Shown: in pieces, positions 17,802 to 24,798 of the stretch | Numbering within the stretch: the stretch's first letter is position 1 | Layout of the letters: each line of letters opens with the position of its first letter | NCBI GenBank assembly: GCA_900545505.1 | Contig: UQZC01000002.1 | Location: 1-27,168, forward strand | Origin: an uncultured Collinsella sp. | GTDB taxonomy: Bacteria > Actinomycetota > Coriobacteriia > Coriobacteriales > Coriobacteriaceae | Direction of reading: 5' to 3' | Length of the DNA: 27,168 bases | Translations under genes and position numbers: made by a program | The notes under the pieces: model-generated | The model's database searches: none | Seen by the model: the letters and a program-made list of their open reading frames with translations, nothing else | Told to the model about the DNA's origin: nothing

Positions 17802-17880
17802 TTTCCCAGTTGACAAAACTATAGGAACACCCCCCGCAGTCTTTCCAGAGCCCGGGGGCACCGTTTTCCCAGTTGAAAGA
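17802..17880. repeat. Repeated TTTCCCAGTTGA motifs at the ABC gene breakpoint, IS-end-like
   Basis: TTTCCCAGTTGA occurs at 17802-17813 and again at 17865-17876, 63 bases apart, in sequence unrelated to the interrupted ABC gene. Multiple short repeats near a terminus are known from IS21-family ends, and this may be such an end left after a deletion. No transposase gene remains. The scrap appears to run to about 18,045, where base composition falls sharply. Confidence 0.4.
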
Positions 17881-18146
17881 ATGGCGGAGATGCGGTTCGA
17901 TGAGTCCGGTGGCCATACTCCGCCCCCCGCCCGACATCTTTTCCCGGGCAAAGTCGAACGGTCGGTCCGTCTATTCCGTTTCCCCTAGGCCAGGACAGCG
18001 GGGGTTCCGGAGCCGCCCATTACATTCATTCGGGAGGCGCTAAATTCATATGGAACGAGAAAGAGTTGATCACCCGATTATTATGCCCGCCTTAAAAAGC
18101 AACCAAATATACGTCCCAATATCATTCCAGCACAACCAGGAATCCA

Positions 18147-19805
18147 TTATTTGGCTAATTCAATAGCCCCCTCACCGCTCATTACCAAAATATGATCGGC
18201 GACATCGAGCAATCTAGAATCATGCGAAACGATCAAAAAGGCCTGACCTCGCTTATTTTGTTTAATGTACTCTATCAGGCAGCCACATGCCGATCCGTCA
18301 AGATCATTGGTCGGCTCATCGAGAATTACAAAATCCGCTTTTCGGCATAACGCCATAGCCAAGCGCAACCTTTGCAGCTCTCCTCCAGATAGATTAGAAC
18401 ATTTTTCCCATCTTATTTTATCAATTGGTTCGAAACCGCATTCCTTGAGAAACGACGCCATTAACTCATAGCTGATGCCGTATTCATGCAAATAGTCTTC
18501 AACTGTGTCACCGGGGACGAAAGCCGTTTGCTGCATGGCAGAGAAACACTCCGACCGAACTCGGTCAAGATTGATAGCGGTCAACTTTGTGCAATCGTAC
18601 TCGATATTGTCATTTGCGTGCTCGTAAAAACCCAGGAGCAGCTTTAATAGTGTGCTTTTTCCAACACCATTAGGGCCTGTAATTACATACGTTCTGCCCA
18701 CGTCAAATTGAAGATTCACCCCGCAAGTTATATCAACCAGCTCTTCGTCGCGAATTAAACTGAAGTCTAAATCTAGGACCTGTATGCGGCCCACATTATT
18801 AACCGCAAGGCAATTTCGGTAATCCCGTTTTCGCGCCTTTATTTCATTCAGCCTAGCTATTGATGCCCTCGTTTCCTGCAAAGACTGAAAGACGCCGATA
18901 TAGTATTTGCCACAGCTCATCAATAGGGAATAATAAGAATTTATCATGGTAAATTCCCCAATTGTCATAGCTCCTGTGGCTATTCTTGCTCCCGAAACCA
19001 GCAACAAAACAGCTTGAAATCCTGCCGCCGCCATACGATCGCTAGAACTTACTATACTTTGTACTTTCGCGAGTGCAAGAACTGAAGGATAGTACGCAAC
19101 ATCAAACTGTTTTTCTACATGTTCGAAGCTGCTGTCATAACCGGCTAGCAGCTTAATCTCGAACGTCCGTGCGATACGTGATGCTATGGAGCTGAACAGG
19201 AACCCATCTTCCTCTTTCTTTTGAAATGAAGCGGCAAGCAGTGAGGGTTGAAGCATAAGCACCATAATGCAATACGCCCCAAGAAGCGTTATGCCGACGG
19301 TGCATATCGATAAATCGAGAGAAGCGATTAGCAAAAAAACCGCAATCATTGTAATCGCATTCATGAACAATGGGATCATGTTTATGACAACAAACGATGT
19401 TATTGAAGAGGTGTCCGAGTTTATTTTCTGAGCAGAGTACAACGGGGAAGTCGACTCTATGTCCGTAAGTGGCAAATGTTGAAAGTCTGACACGATTTCT
19501 TTTAAAAAACTGAAATACGAGAGGTTCAGGACTGACGTCTGGAGCATCTTTGCAAAGTAAGAGAAGACCGCCGAAATAATCCCCAATAATGCTATAGCAA
19601 AGGCTAAAATATAAATCGAATGCATGTCCTGACCGTAAACGAGCATATCAACAAACTGTCCGTTCAAATACGGTGACAGCGATGTCAGAGCATAGCTCAC
19701 CAGAACCATGACCATCAGCATCTTTGCACCGTGGCATGACATCGTTGTTTTGACCACATGCCAGAACAACGCGCACTCGTCTCTCCGCCATTTGAAATGC
19801 GTCAT
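18147..19805 (-). CDS. ABC exporter (membrane plus ATPase domains) of the RiPP-like operon
   Basis: This single-chain half-exporter of about 552 residues has five or six hydrophobic segments in the first 300 residues and a C-terminal ATPase domain. The domain shows Walker A GPNGVGKST, signature LSGGE, Walker B FVILDEPT with an intact catalytic Glu, and the switch His in IVSHDSR. There is no N-terminal C39 peptidase domain, so it is not a leader-cleaving bacteriocin transporter. It resembles cyclic-peptide or RiPP exporters and would work as a homodimer at the cell membrane, exporting the mature peptide and perhaps giving self-protection. The preceding methyltransferase ends in TAATG, sharing a base with this ATG. 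An alternative GTG lies four codons earlier. It is the last gene of the operon. Confidence 0.85.
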   Translation of the reverse strand: MTHFKWRRDECALFWHVVKTTMSCHGAKMLMVMVLVSYALTSLSPYLNGQFVDMLVYGQDMHSIYILAFAIALLGIISAVFSYFAKMLQTSVLNLSYFSFLKEIVSDFQHLPLTDIESTSPLYSAQKINSDTSSITSFVVINMIPLFMNAITMIAVFLLIASLDLSICTVGITLLGAYCIMVLMLQPSLLAASFQKKEEDGFLFSSIASRIARTFEIKLLAGYDSSFEHVEKQFDVAYYPSVLALAKVQSIVSSSDRMAAAGFQAVLLLVSGARIATGAMTIGEFTMINSYYSLLMSCGKYYIGVFQSLQETRASIARLNEIKARKRDYRNCLAVNNVGRIQVLDLDFSLIRDEELVDITCGVNLQFDVGRTYVITGPNGVGKSTLLKLLLGFYEHANDNIEYDCTKLTAINLDRVRSECFSAMQQTAFVPGDTVEDYLHEYGISYELMASFLKECGFEPIDKIRWEKCSNLSGGELQRLRLAMALCRKADFVILDEPTNDLDGSACGCLIEYIKQNKRGQAFLIVSHDSRLLDVADHILVMSGEGAIELAK

Positions 19806-20914
19806 TATATCAACCACGCCTCTGAACAGGGCCTTTTATTTGAGTTGTCAATTATATTCAACCCTCTATCCAAAGAACTGTCCTTTCGCAGCCGTAACAC
19901 ATAGTAATAAACGCCTGCAGTGTGGTCATTTCGATAGAGTTCGTAAACATCATCAATTGCCTCATCTACTGATGTCCACCTTGTTGGATTAGCCAAATAC
20001 GCACTCCATGCAACACCCTCAACAAACGAAGAGCATGGATAGACCTCGTCATATCCCAGCAAAGACATCGTTCCCGACAACTCGCTGCTCATTATGTCTT
20101 GCACTATTGAGACTGCATCCAGGCTGTCCTTATCAGCACAAGCCATCATTCCCACCATCAACGCGGTACCATCATCGCTTAAATAATCTGGGAGCTTTTC
20201 GATAATCTCGTTGCTAACTCGGCATCCATCAAATCCCCCATCTCCGACAAAAGGATATTCAAGTCCATTGGGAATGGGGACCAGCGGAGGATTTGCAACA
20301 ATATAGTCGTATTTACTATCAGGTTCGAGCTTCTCATACAAATTCCCTTGAACCGTTTTTATCGCACCGTCCAGCCCATTCAACTTGGAATTAAGCATGT
20401 AAGTTGCACAAGTTTCGGCGTTTATCTCCACCGATGTAACCGTCATGCCACCCGCTGCCATGATCAGCGACTGAATCCCAGAGCCCGCACACAAATCAAG
20501 CCCCTTCTTCCCGAGCTGAGGAGACAGCCGCCTGGCAAGTCCTAATGAATCTGGGCCGAAATATCTTTTAGGGTTTGGCCGTGGAGCATCCGCGACAATC
20601 CAGACACCTCTATATCGATTTAAAACCAGACCCGTTGAGTGGACAATCCCGTCCTCTAAAACAACGATGCCAGCGTCCACTAATAGTTTAATCAGCTCAA
20701 TAAATGGCTTCATTTCAGCTTGCGCCACAGACTCTCCAAGATACAGAAGCCTCACTAGTCCTCGATATTCTTGGTTTACTTTACCCGATGCAAATAAGTG
20801 CTCAACAACATAAAACCTATCCCCCGCCATGGATATGCCCTCGAGTAAATCTGTTAAGCCAACCCTATCAAATTCTTTTGACAATTGACTGTATTGGTCC
20901 ATTTTGTCGTCCAT
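19805..20914 (-). CDS. Class I SAM-dependent methyltransferase with NPPL motif
   Basis: The 369-residue protein has an N-terminal part of about 110 residues that I do not recognise, then a Rossmann methyltransferase. SAM-binding motif I is LDLCAGSG at 139-146, the acidic motif II is SVEIN near 161-165, and the catalytic motif IV is VANPPL (NPPL at 208-211). NPP-type motifs occur in enzymes that methylate planar nitrogens: PrmC/HemK and PrmB on glutamine amides, and adenine or guanine N-methyltransferases of DNA and rRNA. In this operon, between a membrane protein and the exporter, the likely substrate is the peptide, possibly an Asn, Gln or backbone nitrogen; this is inference. The start at 20914 is 14 bases after the previous stop, with a second in-frame ATG four codons on. 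The C-terminal 60 residues are also unassigned. Confidence 0.8.
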   Translation of the reverse strand: MDDKMDQYSQLSKEFDRVGLTDLLEGISMAGDRFYVVEHLFASGKVNQEYRGLVRLLYLGESVAQAEMKPFIELIKLLVDAGIVVLEDGIVHSTGLVLNRYRGVWIVADAPRPNPKRYFGPDSLGLARRLSPQLGKKGLDLCAGSGIQSLIMAAGGMTVTSVEINAETCATYMLNSKLNGLDGAIKTVQGNLYEKLEPDSKYDYIVANPPLVPIPNGLEYPFVGDGGFDGCRVSNEIIEKLPDYLSDDGTALMVGMMACADKDSLDAVSIVQDIMSSELSGTMSLLGYDEVYPCSSFVEGVAWSAYLANPTRWTSVDEAIDDVYELYRNDHTAGVYYYVLRLRKDSSLDRGLNIIDNSNKRPCSEAWLI

Positions 20915-20928
20915 CCCGCTTCCGCTAG

Positions 20929-21249
20929 CTATCGTCTCATAAACACAAACCTAACTAGCCGCACGAACGACAAAGAAGCCAAGCTGAACAGAAGTAGAAC
21001 CAAAACTTCAAAAACACTGGTATTCCAATCGCGTACCCAGCCCTCTACCGCCAACAAAAAAAACAGCAGCCCCATCCATAACGTCACAGAAGAAATCAAC
21101 TTTGCGTAAGGGCGTATATCAATCCCGCTCTCCCTTTTTGTGACATCATATCCAGCAATTGAGCAGAGCCATCTTCCTCTCCTGTATTGGATTGAAAGGA
21201 TAATCAGGGCAATCGAAGTCATCAAGCAGACAGCATCCCCTGTTTCCAT
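20929..21249 (-). CDS. Small membrane protein, DUF3784-like
   Basis: The 106-residue protein has three hydrophobic segments: about 6-19, 50-68 and 79-95. Between the first two is the string WLCSIAGYDVTKRE, which resembles the conserved AGYNTxSKEE region of the DUF3784 family of small membrane proteins; those have no established function. It sits between the precursor gene (61 bases away) and the methyltransferase gene (14 bases away) in the RiPP-like operon. Small membrane proteins in such a position often provide immunity or assist export, so this is a candidate immunity protein, but nothing in the sequence proves it. Confidence 0.65.
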   Translation of the reverse strand: METGDAVCLMTSIALIILSIQYRRGRWLCSIAGYDVTKRESGIDIRPYAKLISSVTLWMGLLFFLLAVEGWVRDWNTSVFEVLVLLLFSLASLSFVRLVRFVFMRR

Positions 21250-21281
21250 AGAACTTCCTTTGCTTTCCGTCCTAGTTGCGC

Positions 21282-21313
21282 ATTCACAATCGAATCAAAC
21301 CAAGTGTGAATTA
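21282..21313 (-). other. Stem-loop at the precursor stop codon
   Basis: ATTCACA (21282-21288) pairs with TGTGAAT (21305-21311) around a 16-base loop; the arm reaches the first base of the precursor TAA. A hairpin directly after a precursor gene often protects the upstream mRNA or reduces read-through so that more precursor than enzyme is made. The stem is only seven base pairs and lacks a U-run. Confidence 0.35.
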
Positions 21314-21511
21314 CTCGATAGCAACCGCCTTCGTATAAACCATAGCCGCTGCAGCAGCATTAACGACTGCGCCGTAGTTAACACCAACTACGATGTCATA
21401 AACTGCAACTGCCCAAACCGCAGCCGGGAATATAGCAACTCCCACCGCTGGCTCCGGATCTTGACTGCCACCATTTAAGTTAACTGGACCAACCCGCGGA
21501 TCAAAATCCAT
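21311..21511 (-). CDS. Candidate RiPP precursor peptide, 66 residues, Cys-free and Ala/Val-rich
   Basis: A strong ribosome site (AGAAGG, six bases) precedes the ATG. Residues 1-21 are polar and contain Asp, Asn and Pro with a Gly-Gly at 14-15 (MDFDPRVGPVNLNGG), resembling a leader. Residues 22-66 are very hydrophobic: 26 of 44 between 22 and 65 are Ala or Val, including a run of five Ala (52-56). Other notable residues are Trp33, Tyr38-Asp39, the Asn45-Tyr46-Gly47 triplet, Asn51 and Tyr59-Thr60-Lys61. There is no Cys and no Ser in the presumed core, which rules out lanthipeptide, sactipeptide, ranthipeptide and thiazole chemistry. Placed between the RRE-domain gene (38 bases) and a small membrane protein gene, it is the natural substrate of the radical SAM enzyme. 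I do not recognise the peptide family. A small membrane protein is the alternative. Confidence 0.7.
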   Translation of the reverse strand: MDFDPRVGPVNLNGGSQDPEPAVGVAIFPAAVWAVAVYDIVVGVNYGAVVNAAAAAMVYTKAVAIE

Positions 21512-21549
21512 TTTTTACCTTCTTTCTAACTTGGCAATAGTCTCCAAAA

Positions 21550-22350
21550 CTACAGATCAATCTGCAATTCTCTAATCTCCATATCACCTTCCATTAACTC
21601 ATTAGGTATCACTCCCTTCAAGAGAGTGGGCGGCAAAAGACACCGATCTGTTTCGCTCACCGAATAGATCAGGTAATTCAGATCTCGCATTCCATCACTT
21701 TTCAAATCCTCTTGAGTCATTTCGCTCTTAAAAACAAGCTCAAAGACCGACATGTAGTCACGAATTCCCTGCCATTGCTGCAAGTTTGGAATTACGCCAA
21801 ATATTGAATATAGGAAGTAGGCATCTTCAACAATCGTTCTTACAAAAGCAATTTGCGTCATACACTCTTGCTGGTTGTCCTGAAGCTCCAATACGACTGA
21901 TGATGAGCCGAAGTTATCCGAGATGTCATTGACCGTTTGAACTATAGACCCATCAACAATCGGAGACAGATACGAACATCTCAGTGAAGCGGCTTTCGCG
22001 TAGTAGGGAATATACATGATATTGTTACGCTGATACAGAAATCTAGGTGCAAGATCGTCTAAATCGCCCTCGAGAAATAAGCCTGTTTTCCATATTTTCA
22101 AAATTGTATTTAGAACTTTATCGGCAACGATTGACCTATCGCTGCCGGACAACTTCTTATTGGCGCAAATTTCGTTAGCGATATCTTCAATGCACCGCCC
22201 TCCATCTATCAAATTAACGATAGCGAGCGCATCTTCATTGAGACGAATATAGTAGCTGTTCGCGGTCAAAACGCTACCGGTCTGAGTGTGCCTTACGCGT
22301 ACGGCATACCGCATTCTCGGAACAGCACCCAGCATCTCTCTTTTCTTCAT
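21550..22350 (-). CDS. RRE (PqqD-like) domain protein with unassigned C-terminal part
   Basis: The first 95 or so of 266 residues match the pattern of a PqqD/RiPP recognition element: a pair of strands (YAVRVRHTQTGSVLTANSYYIRLNEDA), then ALAIVNLIDGGRCIEDIANEICANKK and a helical stretch ending in LNTILKIWKTGLFLEGD. RRE domains bind the leader of a precursor and deliver it to the modifying enzyme. The remaining 170 residues (LAPRFLYQRNNIMYIPYY onward) match nothing I know; they contain few charged clusters and no obvious metal or nucleotide motif. The start has AAGGA in front and lies six bases after the GNAT-like gene. The precursor gene follows 38 bases later. An RRE fused to a larger unknown domain, rather than a stand-alone PqqD, is unusual and may be a second modifying activity or a scaffold. 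Confidence 0.65.
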   Translation of the reverse strand: MKKREMLGAVPRMRYAVRVRHTQTGSVLTANSYYIRLNEDALAIVNLIDGGRCIEDIANEICANKKLSGSDRSIVADKVLNTILKIWKTGLFLEGDLDDLAPRFLYQRNNIMYIPYYAKAASLRCSYLSPIVDGSIVQTVNDISDNFGSSSVVLELQDNQQECMTQIAFVRTIVEDAYFLYSIFGVIPNLQQWQGIRDYMSVFELVFKSEMTQEDLKSDGMRDLNYLIYSVSETDRCLLPPTLLKGVIPNELMEGDMEIRELQIDL

Positions 22351-22356
22351 ATTTCC

Positions 22357-22830
22357 TTACCCTACCTCTAGGAAATAGTAATTCATGCTTCCGTTCGCAA
22401 GTTCTACCGCCACCGACCATTTAAACCCAAACTGCTCGAGCCCAGATTCGCAGCCATCCTTAGTGATAGCGGCTACTCGACATGGCGTTTCCGAACCTTC
22501 CCAGCGCAACTCCGCAATTTGAATCCCCCTTTCCAATATAAATAAAACCAAACTGCTAGACCTGCCTCTTAGTGCAGCGCCCTTAGCCGTAATCAGCATT
22601 CCGCAAGGTTCGATGGAATCAGCCCTGATCAGGCAAACCTGATAACGCCCATCAAATAGAGTCTGCCTAATTAGACGTCCTCTCATCTTTCCATTTTGTA
22701 TAGTTGAGAATGGGTCAAGCACGACATATTGATCCATGCTTTCATTGGCTCTATAAACAAAAGACAAAACCTCTTTGCAGTCGCTCTCTTTAGCCCTAAC
22801 TGCTTTTACGCAACTTATCCCCGTGCACAC
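22357..22830 (-). CDS. Small GNAT-like protein of the RiPP-like operon
   Basis: The protein has about 157 residues. The opening VKAVRAKESDCKEVLSFVYRANE resembles the first strand and helix of GNAT acyltransferases. The end, EQFGFKWSVAVELANGSMNYYFLEVG, resembles their final strands (LGF...Y.LE). The acetyl-CoA pyrophosphate loop is not clear, so it may be inactive or a different alpha/beta protein. The gene overlaps the end of the radical SAM gene. GGAGG touches the ATG at 22839 but stands nine bases before a GTG at 22830, so I take the GTG as start. In this context it could acylate the peptide N-terminus or a lysine, or assist the radical SAM enzyme. Assignment is tentative. Confidence 0.5.
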   Translation of the reverse strand: MCTGISCVKAVRAKESDCKEVLSFVYRANESMDQYVVLDPFSTIQNGKMRGRLIRQTLFDGRYQVCLIRADSIEPCGMLITAKGAALRGRSSSLVLFILERGIQIAELRWEGSETPCRVAAITKDGCESGLEQFGFKWSVAVELANGSMNYYFLEVG

Positions 22831-23809
22831 GTGCAGCATCCTCCAATTCTTTAGATATATCTATGTTCCTTTCTTTGAAAAGAACAGGAAGCCCCTGTTG
22901 GATACTTGTGAAGTCCGAAAGCTCCTCTATACGAGCTAGGCACTTCTCGACAATTGGGTGCCGTAACGCATATCTATCTATTTCGAGATCAATATACTCC
23001 CGCAGAGTATTTCGATTTAGATTCCAAATGGTAATCGGCAGGTAAGGAGACACCGAGAGCTCCCCATACGCATTGACGCATATTTGCGGAATTCTCCCTG
23101 TCTCCCTATACATATACAAATGATCTACGGGGTCACCCCAGGTAATCTGCATTTGAGAAACAGCATTGCGCGCGCTCAAATATGCAGCAAGCGCATCATT
23201 TTGCTCGGGCGTTAGGCACAGATCCTTATAATTCAGCTCACCTCGTCCGAGCGGCATCAAAGGCTGTGCTCTAAAATCACTTACACCTTCTTTTTCACAA
23301 AAACTTATTATTGAAGGGTATTCCCTTATATTCCTAGCATGGGGGAGAGAAGCAACTGCGACCCTTATTCCGTGTCTTCGTGCGATCTTAATCGCATCCA
23401 GTACTCGATGGAGCTTACCGTTACTCAACCTCACATGGTCATAAGACGCATCTGAAATCCCATCGAGGCTAAACTGCACTAAATCCAGTCCATCTCTTTT
23501 TAGGGCGTCAGCAATTTCTTCTGTCCAAAGAATGCCATTGCTGACCATTGACACGAGAGTGCCTTGATTAAGCTCCTTAACTAACCTCACGGCGCGACGA
23601 ATCAAATCAAACCTAAGAATGGGCTCTCCGCCACAAATGCAAATCGACGAAAGATCAATCAAGGCAAGCTGTCGAAAAACGCTGATCAGTTCGTCATCAT
23701 TCATTTCCTCATAGGCACATTCCCCGCCGAAATCAAAACAATGCCGACATCGCAAATTGCATCGATAGGTCACATCAACTGAGGCCGAGCTAAGATAATT
23801 CATATACAA
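22796..23809 (-). CDS. Radical SAM enzyme with a Cys-poor SPASM-like C-terminus
   Basis: The 337-residue protein belongs to the radical SAM peptide-maturase group. The [4Fe-4S] cluster motif is YRCNLRCRHC (Cys17, Cys21, Cys24), followed by GGEP at 60-63, MVSNGILW and VQFSLDGISDASYDHVR, all typical of the PqqE/MoaA/SPASM branch. The C-terminus keeps the layout of a SPASM domain (ICVNAYGELSVSPYLPITIWNLNRNTLREY, the usual gene-family turn before a GNL-type motif) but contains only Cys244 and Cys290 instead of seven, so at most a partial auxiliary cluster can form. The start ATG 23809 has GAGAGCGG upstream. It is the first gene of the operon and overlaps the next. The likely role is carbon-centred modification (cross-link, epimerisation or excision) of the precursor at 21311-21511, helped by the RRE protein. 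Confidence 0.85.
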   Translation of the reverse strand: MYMNYLSSASVDVTYRCNLRCRHCFDFGGECAYEEMNDDELISVFRQLALIDLSSICICGGEPILRFDLIRRAVRLVKELNQGTLVSMVSNGILWTEEIADALKRDGLDLVQFSLDGISDASYDHVRLSNGKLHRVLDAIKIARRHGIRVAVASLPHARNIREYPSIISFCEKEGVSDFRAQPLMPLGRGELNYKDLCLTPEQNDALAAYLSARNAVSQMQITWGDPVDHLYMYRETGRIPQICVNAYGELSVSPYLPITIWNLNRNTLREYIDLEIDRYALRHPIVEKCLARIEELSDFTSIQQGLPVLFKERNIDISKELEDAARVHGDKLRKSS

Positions 23810-23908
23810 TCCGCTCTCTTTCGTGCTTACGAAATACTTAATTGCAATTATGGACCTAGCAATTCTCGTTTATTTCTAATTTATCTGTAATGAGTATGTA
23901 ATGGATTC

Positions 23909-23958
23909 AAAAGCTGTAAGTTCGAGTCCTACAAAAAGCTGTAAGTTTGAGTCCTACA
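23909..23958. repeat. Tandem 25-bp repeats resembling a tRNA T-arm
   Basis: Two copies of a 25-bp unit (23909-23933 and 23934-23958) follow each other directly and differ by one base. Each contains GTAAGTTCGAGTCCTAC (or TTTGAG), which looks like a tRNA T-stem and T-loop with one mispair. No tRNA gene surrounds them. Such pieces are typical of attachment-site scars left by integrases that use tRNA 3' ends, and here they lie at the edge of the AT-rich island, inside the leader of the radical SAM gene. Confidence 0.6.
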
Positions 23959-24062
23959 TATTAAAGACATTGGCGGCTTCCTCGGACCTAAAGTGGATGG
24001 CAGATTCCCCAATCATGAAAACCGTTATATAAGCCCACACTAAAACTCAATTTGATGTTTTT

Positions 24063-24068
24063 ATTATA
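24063..24068 (-). promoter_or_regulatory. Possible -10 box of the RiPP-like operon
   Basis: On the minus strand TATAAT occurs at 24068-24063. It lacks a good -35 box, but it is the best -10 match in the 370-base region between the transposase relic and the radical SAM gene, and would give a leader of about 250 bases that includes the two T-arm-like repeats. The rest of the 23,810-24,180 region shows no gene. Confidence 0.3.
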
Positions 24069-24160
24069 GGACAATCTTTCGCCTCATCTTTGTCTGTTTA
24101 AAGAAAACGGACGATATGAAAGAAATAGGAGAATTTGTACCCTTTGGCTCGCTCTTTTGC

Positions 24161-24181
24161 AAACGTATTCCCAATACGTTT
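24161..24181. repeat. 9-bp perfect inverted repeat with CCC centre
   Basis: AAACGTATT (24161-24169) and AATACGTTT (24173-24181) flank CCC. It lies where the AT-rich island gives way to the GC-rich transposase fragment. It may be a regulator site or part of an element end; I cannot decide. Confidence 0.35.
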
Positions 24182-24182
24182 T

Positions 24183-24750
24183 AAACATGCGGCACTCGCC
24201 TTAAGGTCGAAATATAAACGGGGCGAGGCCGGACTACGTCACATACCGCAGGACGGGGGCACAGATCAGATTCACCTATCATGAATTCATCTGCGCGATA
24301 AAACTGCGCATGCAAATTTACCGCACTATGAACTACATCGTGCGGGACATGAAGGTGTCGACGACCCGCTAGCTTCACCCGCTTGAAAACACCCGCAAGC
24401 GACGGCAGCGTGAAAAGCAATTGGCCTCCGGCGAAACCTCTGCGGAGTTTTCGATCTCCGTATTTGTCGAACTGCCAGTTCTGCCACGCCGCCACTTCCT
24501 GCCCGCCGAGATTGTTCCTCAAGCCGCACAGCAGCCCGCCTTCTAAGACCTCAGAGTTCGCCATCGAAGGCGACCTGCCCAGACTCCTCACAATCGGCTT
24601 GCATGAGGCCCCGCGCTCCAGCATCCTCTGGACCGTGTCCCTCTCGTACCTGGTGAGCGAGCCCGCCGTTGACCCTCGGATGAAGCTGCCGATCGAGACG
24701 GGGCGTATGATGGGCGGTCGCTGGAATCGCGCCCACACCGCCTCCCCCAT
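24183..24750 (-). pseudogene. Decayed IS30-type transposase fragment
   Basis: On the minus strand the translation from about 24,660 reads GSLTRYERDTVQRMLERGAS, then a segment ending in LGRSPSMANSEVLEGG at about 24,537. This resembles the helix-turn-helix opening of IS30-family transposases (LTxxERxxIxxxLxxGxSxxxIAxxLGRSPSTISREI). The catalytic DDE domain is not visible and the following sequence does not match the family, so it is a truncated remnant. No intact terminal repeats were seen. It lies just upstream of the flavoprotein gene, in opposite orientation, and marks the right edge of the inserted region. Confidence 0.5.
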
Positions 24751-24798
24751 CGTGCGATAATCCTCTGCAGAAGTCACCGACAGCAGAGGGAGTTTGTG

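Larger units (their letters stand above)
18046..24170 (-). other. AT-rich island carrying a putative RiPP biosynthesis operon
   Basis: Between the broken ABC exporter and the core genes after 24.8 kb the sequence is visibly richer in A and T, with codons such as AAA, ATA and TTA frequent, unlike the GC-rich neighbours. Seven genes on the minus strand follow each other with gaps of at most 61 bases or with overlaps. In order of transcription they are radical SAM enzyme, GNAT-like protein, RRE-domain protein, precursor peptide, small membrane protein, methyltransferase and ABC exporter. One edge bears an IS-like scrap and the other tRNA-like repeats and a transposase relic, which points to acquisition by transfer. 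About 100 bases at 18,046-18,146 after the last gene hold nothing I recognise. Confidence 0.75.

Noticed and set aside
17374..17988. Full 204-codon frame as a functional small protein
   Set aside because: After about residue 125 it leaves the ABC exporter family and runs through IS-like sequence; the extension is accidental.
21311..21511. Sactipeptide or lanthipeptide assignment for the precursor
   Set aside because: The peptide has no cysteine and its presumed core has no serine and only one threonine, so thioether chemistry is impossible.
23909..23958. Direct repeats as a CRISPR array
   Set aside because: Only two copies, with no spacer between them and no cas gene nearby; the sequence is tRNA-like.
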